This document shows positions 6,325 to 6,696 of a stretch of DNA of 6,696 nucleotides, piece after piece (position 1 is the stretch's first letter; the number at the start of each line of letters is the position of its first letter). Below the pieces are notes generated by a model that was not told the origin of the DNA, did no database searches, and worked only from the letters and a program-made list of their open reading frames with translations. Source of the DNA: Vulcanimicrobiota bacterium (GTDB lineage Bacteria > Vulcanimicrobiota > Vulcanimicrobiia > Vulcanimicrobiales > Vulcanimicrobiaceae). The stretch lies in NCBI GenBank assembly GCA_030038335.1, contig JASHPC010000282.1:1-6696 (forward strand). Reading direction: 5' to 3'. The translations under genes and the position numbers were made by a program.

Positions 6325-6470
6325 GCGGTCGCGGAGTGGTGACTGATAGCGAACGTCGCCGCGCGCAGCGCAGCGGAGAGGAGCGAGAAGAGCCTGACGT
6401 CGCTCACGCTCGGCCACTTCAACGGCAGCGCCCAAGGCTCCGCTTCACTACGAGCCGAACGGGCCTCGCG

Positions 6471-6696
6471 ATGGACGCTCCCGTCGTCATCGTTGGAGGC
6501 GGCCCCGTCGGGCTTTCGCTCGGCCTCGGTTTGGCGCATTACGGCGTGCGCTCGCTGATTTTAGAACGCGCGCCAGAACCCACGACTGAGTCGCGCGCGC
6601 TCGTCATATGGCCGAGAACGCTGGAGATTCTCGAGGATTGGGGAGCCTTCCAATCGCTACTCGCGCAGGGAACGTGGCGAAGCGTACTCGAGATCT
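6471..6696 (+). CDS. FAD-dependent aromatic-type monooxygenase, N-terminus (partial)
   Basis: The first 75 codons of a gene that continues beyond the window. The N-terminus is a classic FAD-binding Rossmann segment: VVIVGGGPVGLSLGLGLA (5-22) with GxGxxG at G9, G11 and G14, and E32 at the end of the second strand (RSLILER), expected to hold the FAD ribose. It is followed by ESRALVIWPRTLEILEDWG (40-58), the second FAD contact region of the p-hydroxybenzoate hydroxylase/phenol hydroxylase class, with R42 at the position of the conserved flavin-contacting Arg. The family hydroxylates aromatic or polyketide substrates using NAD(P)H and oxygen; the substrate cannot be told from this part. ATG 6471 is the only start codon in frame nearby, as the preceding 16 codons contain no ATG, GTG or TTG. 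No strong Shine-Dalgarno is visible. It diverges from the decarboxylase operon. Confidence 0.85.
   Translation, partial: MDAPVVIVGGGPVGLSLGLGLAHYGVRSLILERAPEPTTESRALVIWPRTLEILEDWGAFQSLLAQGTWRSVLEI

Larger units (their letters stand above)
6250..6470. other. Divergent intergenic region
   Basis: This 221-bp stretch is the only sizeable non-coding DNA in the window. It must carry promoters for the leftward decarboxylase operon and probably for the rightward monooxygenase gene. No convincing -35/-10 pair is visible on either strand. It holds the self-complementary leader (6262-6324), a purine-rich stretch with GCGCAGCGCAGCG (about 6362-6375), and an inverted repeat GAGCGA (6381-6386) / TCGCTC (6400-6405). 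No open frame here resembles a known protein. Confidence 0.6.

Noticed and set aside
6323..6352. A possible rightward promoter, TTGCGG with ATAGCG 17 bases on
   Set aside because: Only about half of the bases match each consensus hexamer; not distinguishable from chance.
6250..6435. An N-terminal extension of the decarboxylase of 62 residues, starting at ATG 6435
   Set aside because: The added residues show no family resemblance; GTG 6249 has a good ribosome binding site and gives a length close to Bacillus SpeA.

Overview
This is a compact, GC-rich stretch of bacterial chromosome (roughly 60% G+C by eye) with almost no intergenic DNA. It holds six complete protein genes and the start of a seventh. 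GTG and TTG starts, 4-base stop/start overlaps and tightly packed operons all point to an ordinary bacterial core-genome region. I see no insertion sequence, phage gene, CRISPR array, tRNA or rRNA. The set of genes (a Firmicutes-type arginine/lysine/ornithine decarboxylase, tmk and holB, plus an R3H-domain ATPase of the Ycf45/SpoIIIAA-like type best known from cyanobacteria and plastids) suggests a high-GC member of the Terrabacteria, perhaps an uncultured lineage such as Eremiobacterota (WPS-2). That placement is inference and rests on no database search.

Layout. The first part (about 1-1584) is read left to right. It holds mtnP (S-methyl-5'-thioadenosine phosphorylase) and, coupled to it by a 4-base TTGA overlap, a six-helix membrane protein of unknown function. 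The middle and right part (1585-6249) is read right to left as a likely four-gene operon: PLP-dependent decarboxylase, R3H/AAA-type ATPase, tmk (thymidylate kinase), holB (DNA polymerase III delta' subunit). The two convergent units abut exactly at 1584/1585. To the right, a 221-bp divergent intergenic region (6250-6470) separates the decarboxylase from an FAD-dependent aromatic-type monooxygenase that runs off the window.

How the genes fit together. Tmk makes dTDP for DNA synthesis, delta' is part of the replicative clamp loader, and the R3H ATPase is probably a nucleic-acid-binding protein, so the operon core is DNA replication. The decarboxylase at its head probably makes agmatine, cadaverine or putrescine. 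In Bacillus subtilis the yaaO-tmk-(yaaQ-yaaR)-holB cluster has a comparable order. MtnP recycles the methylthioadenosine released when polyamines are extended by aminopropyl transfer, so both transcription units touch polyamine metabolism.

The least ordinary features are: a strongly self-complementary leader in front of the decarboxylase, with two competing pairings, one of which reaches the ribosome binding site; a delta' subunit that has lost one of the four usual zinc cysteines (Asp instead) and the Cys of the SRC motif; and the placement of an R3H ATPase inside a tmk-holB operon. I found no clear evidence of an undescribed multi-gene system.
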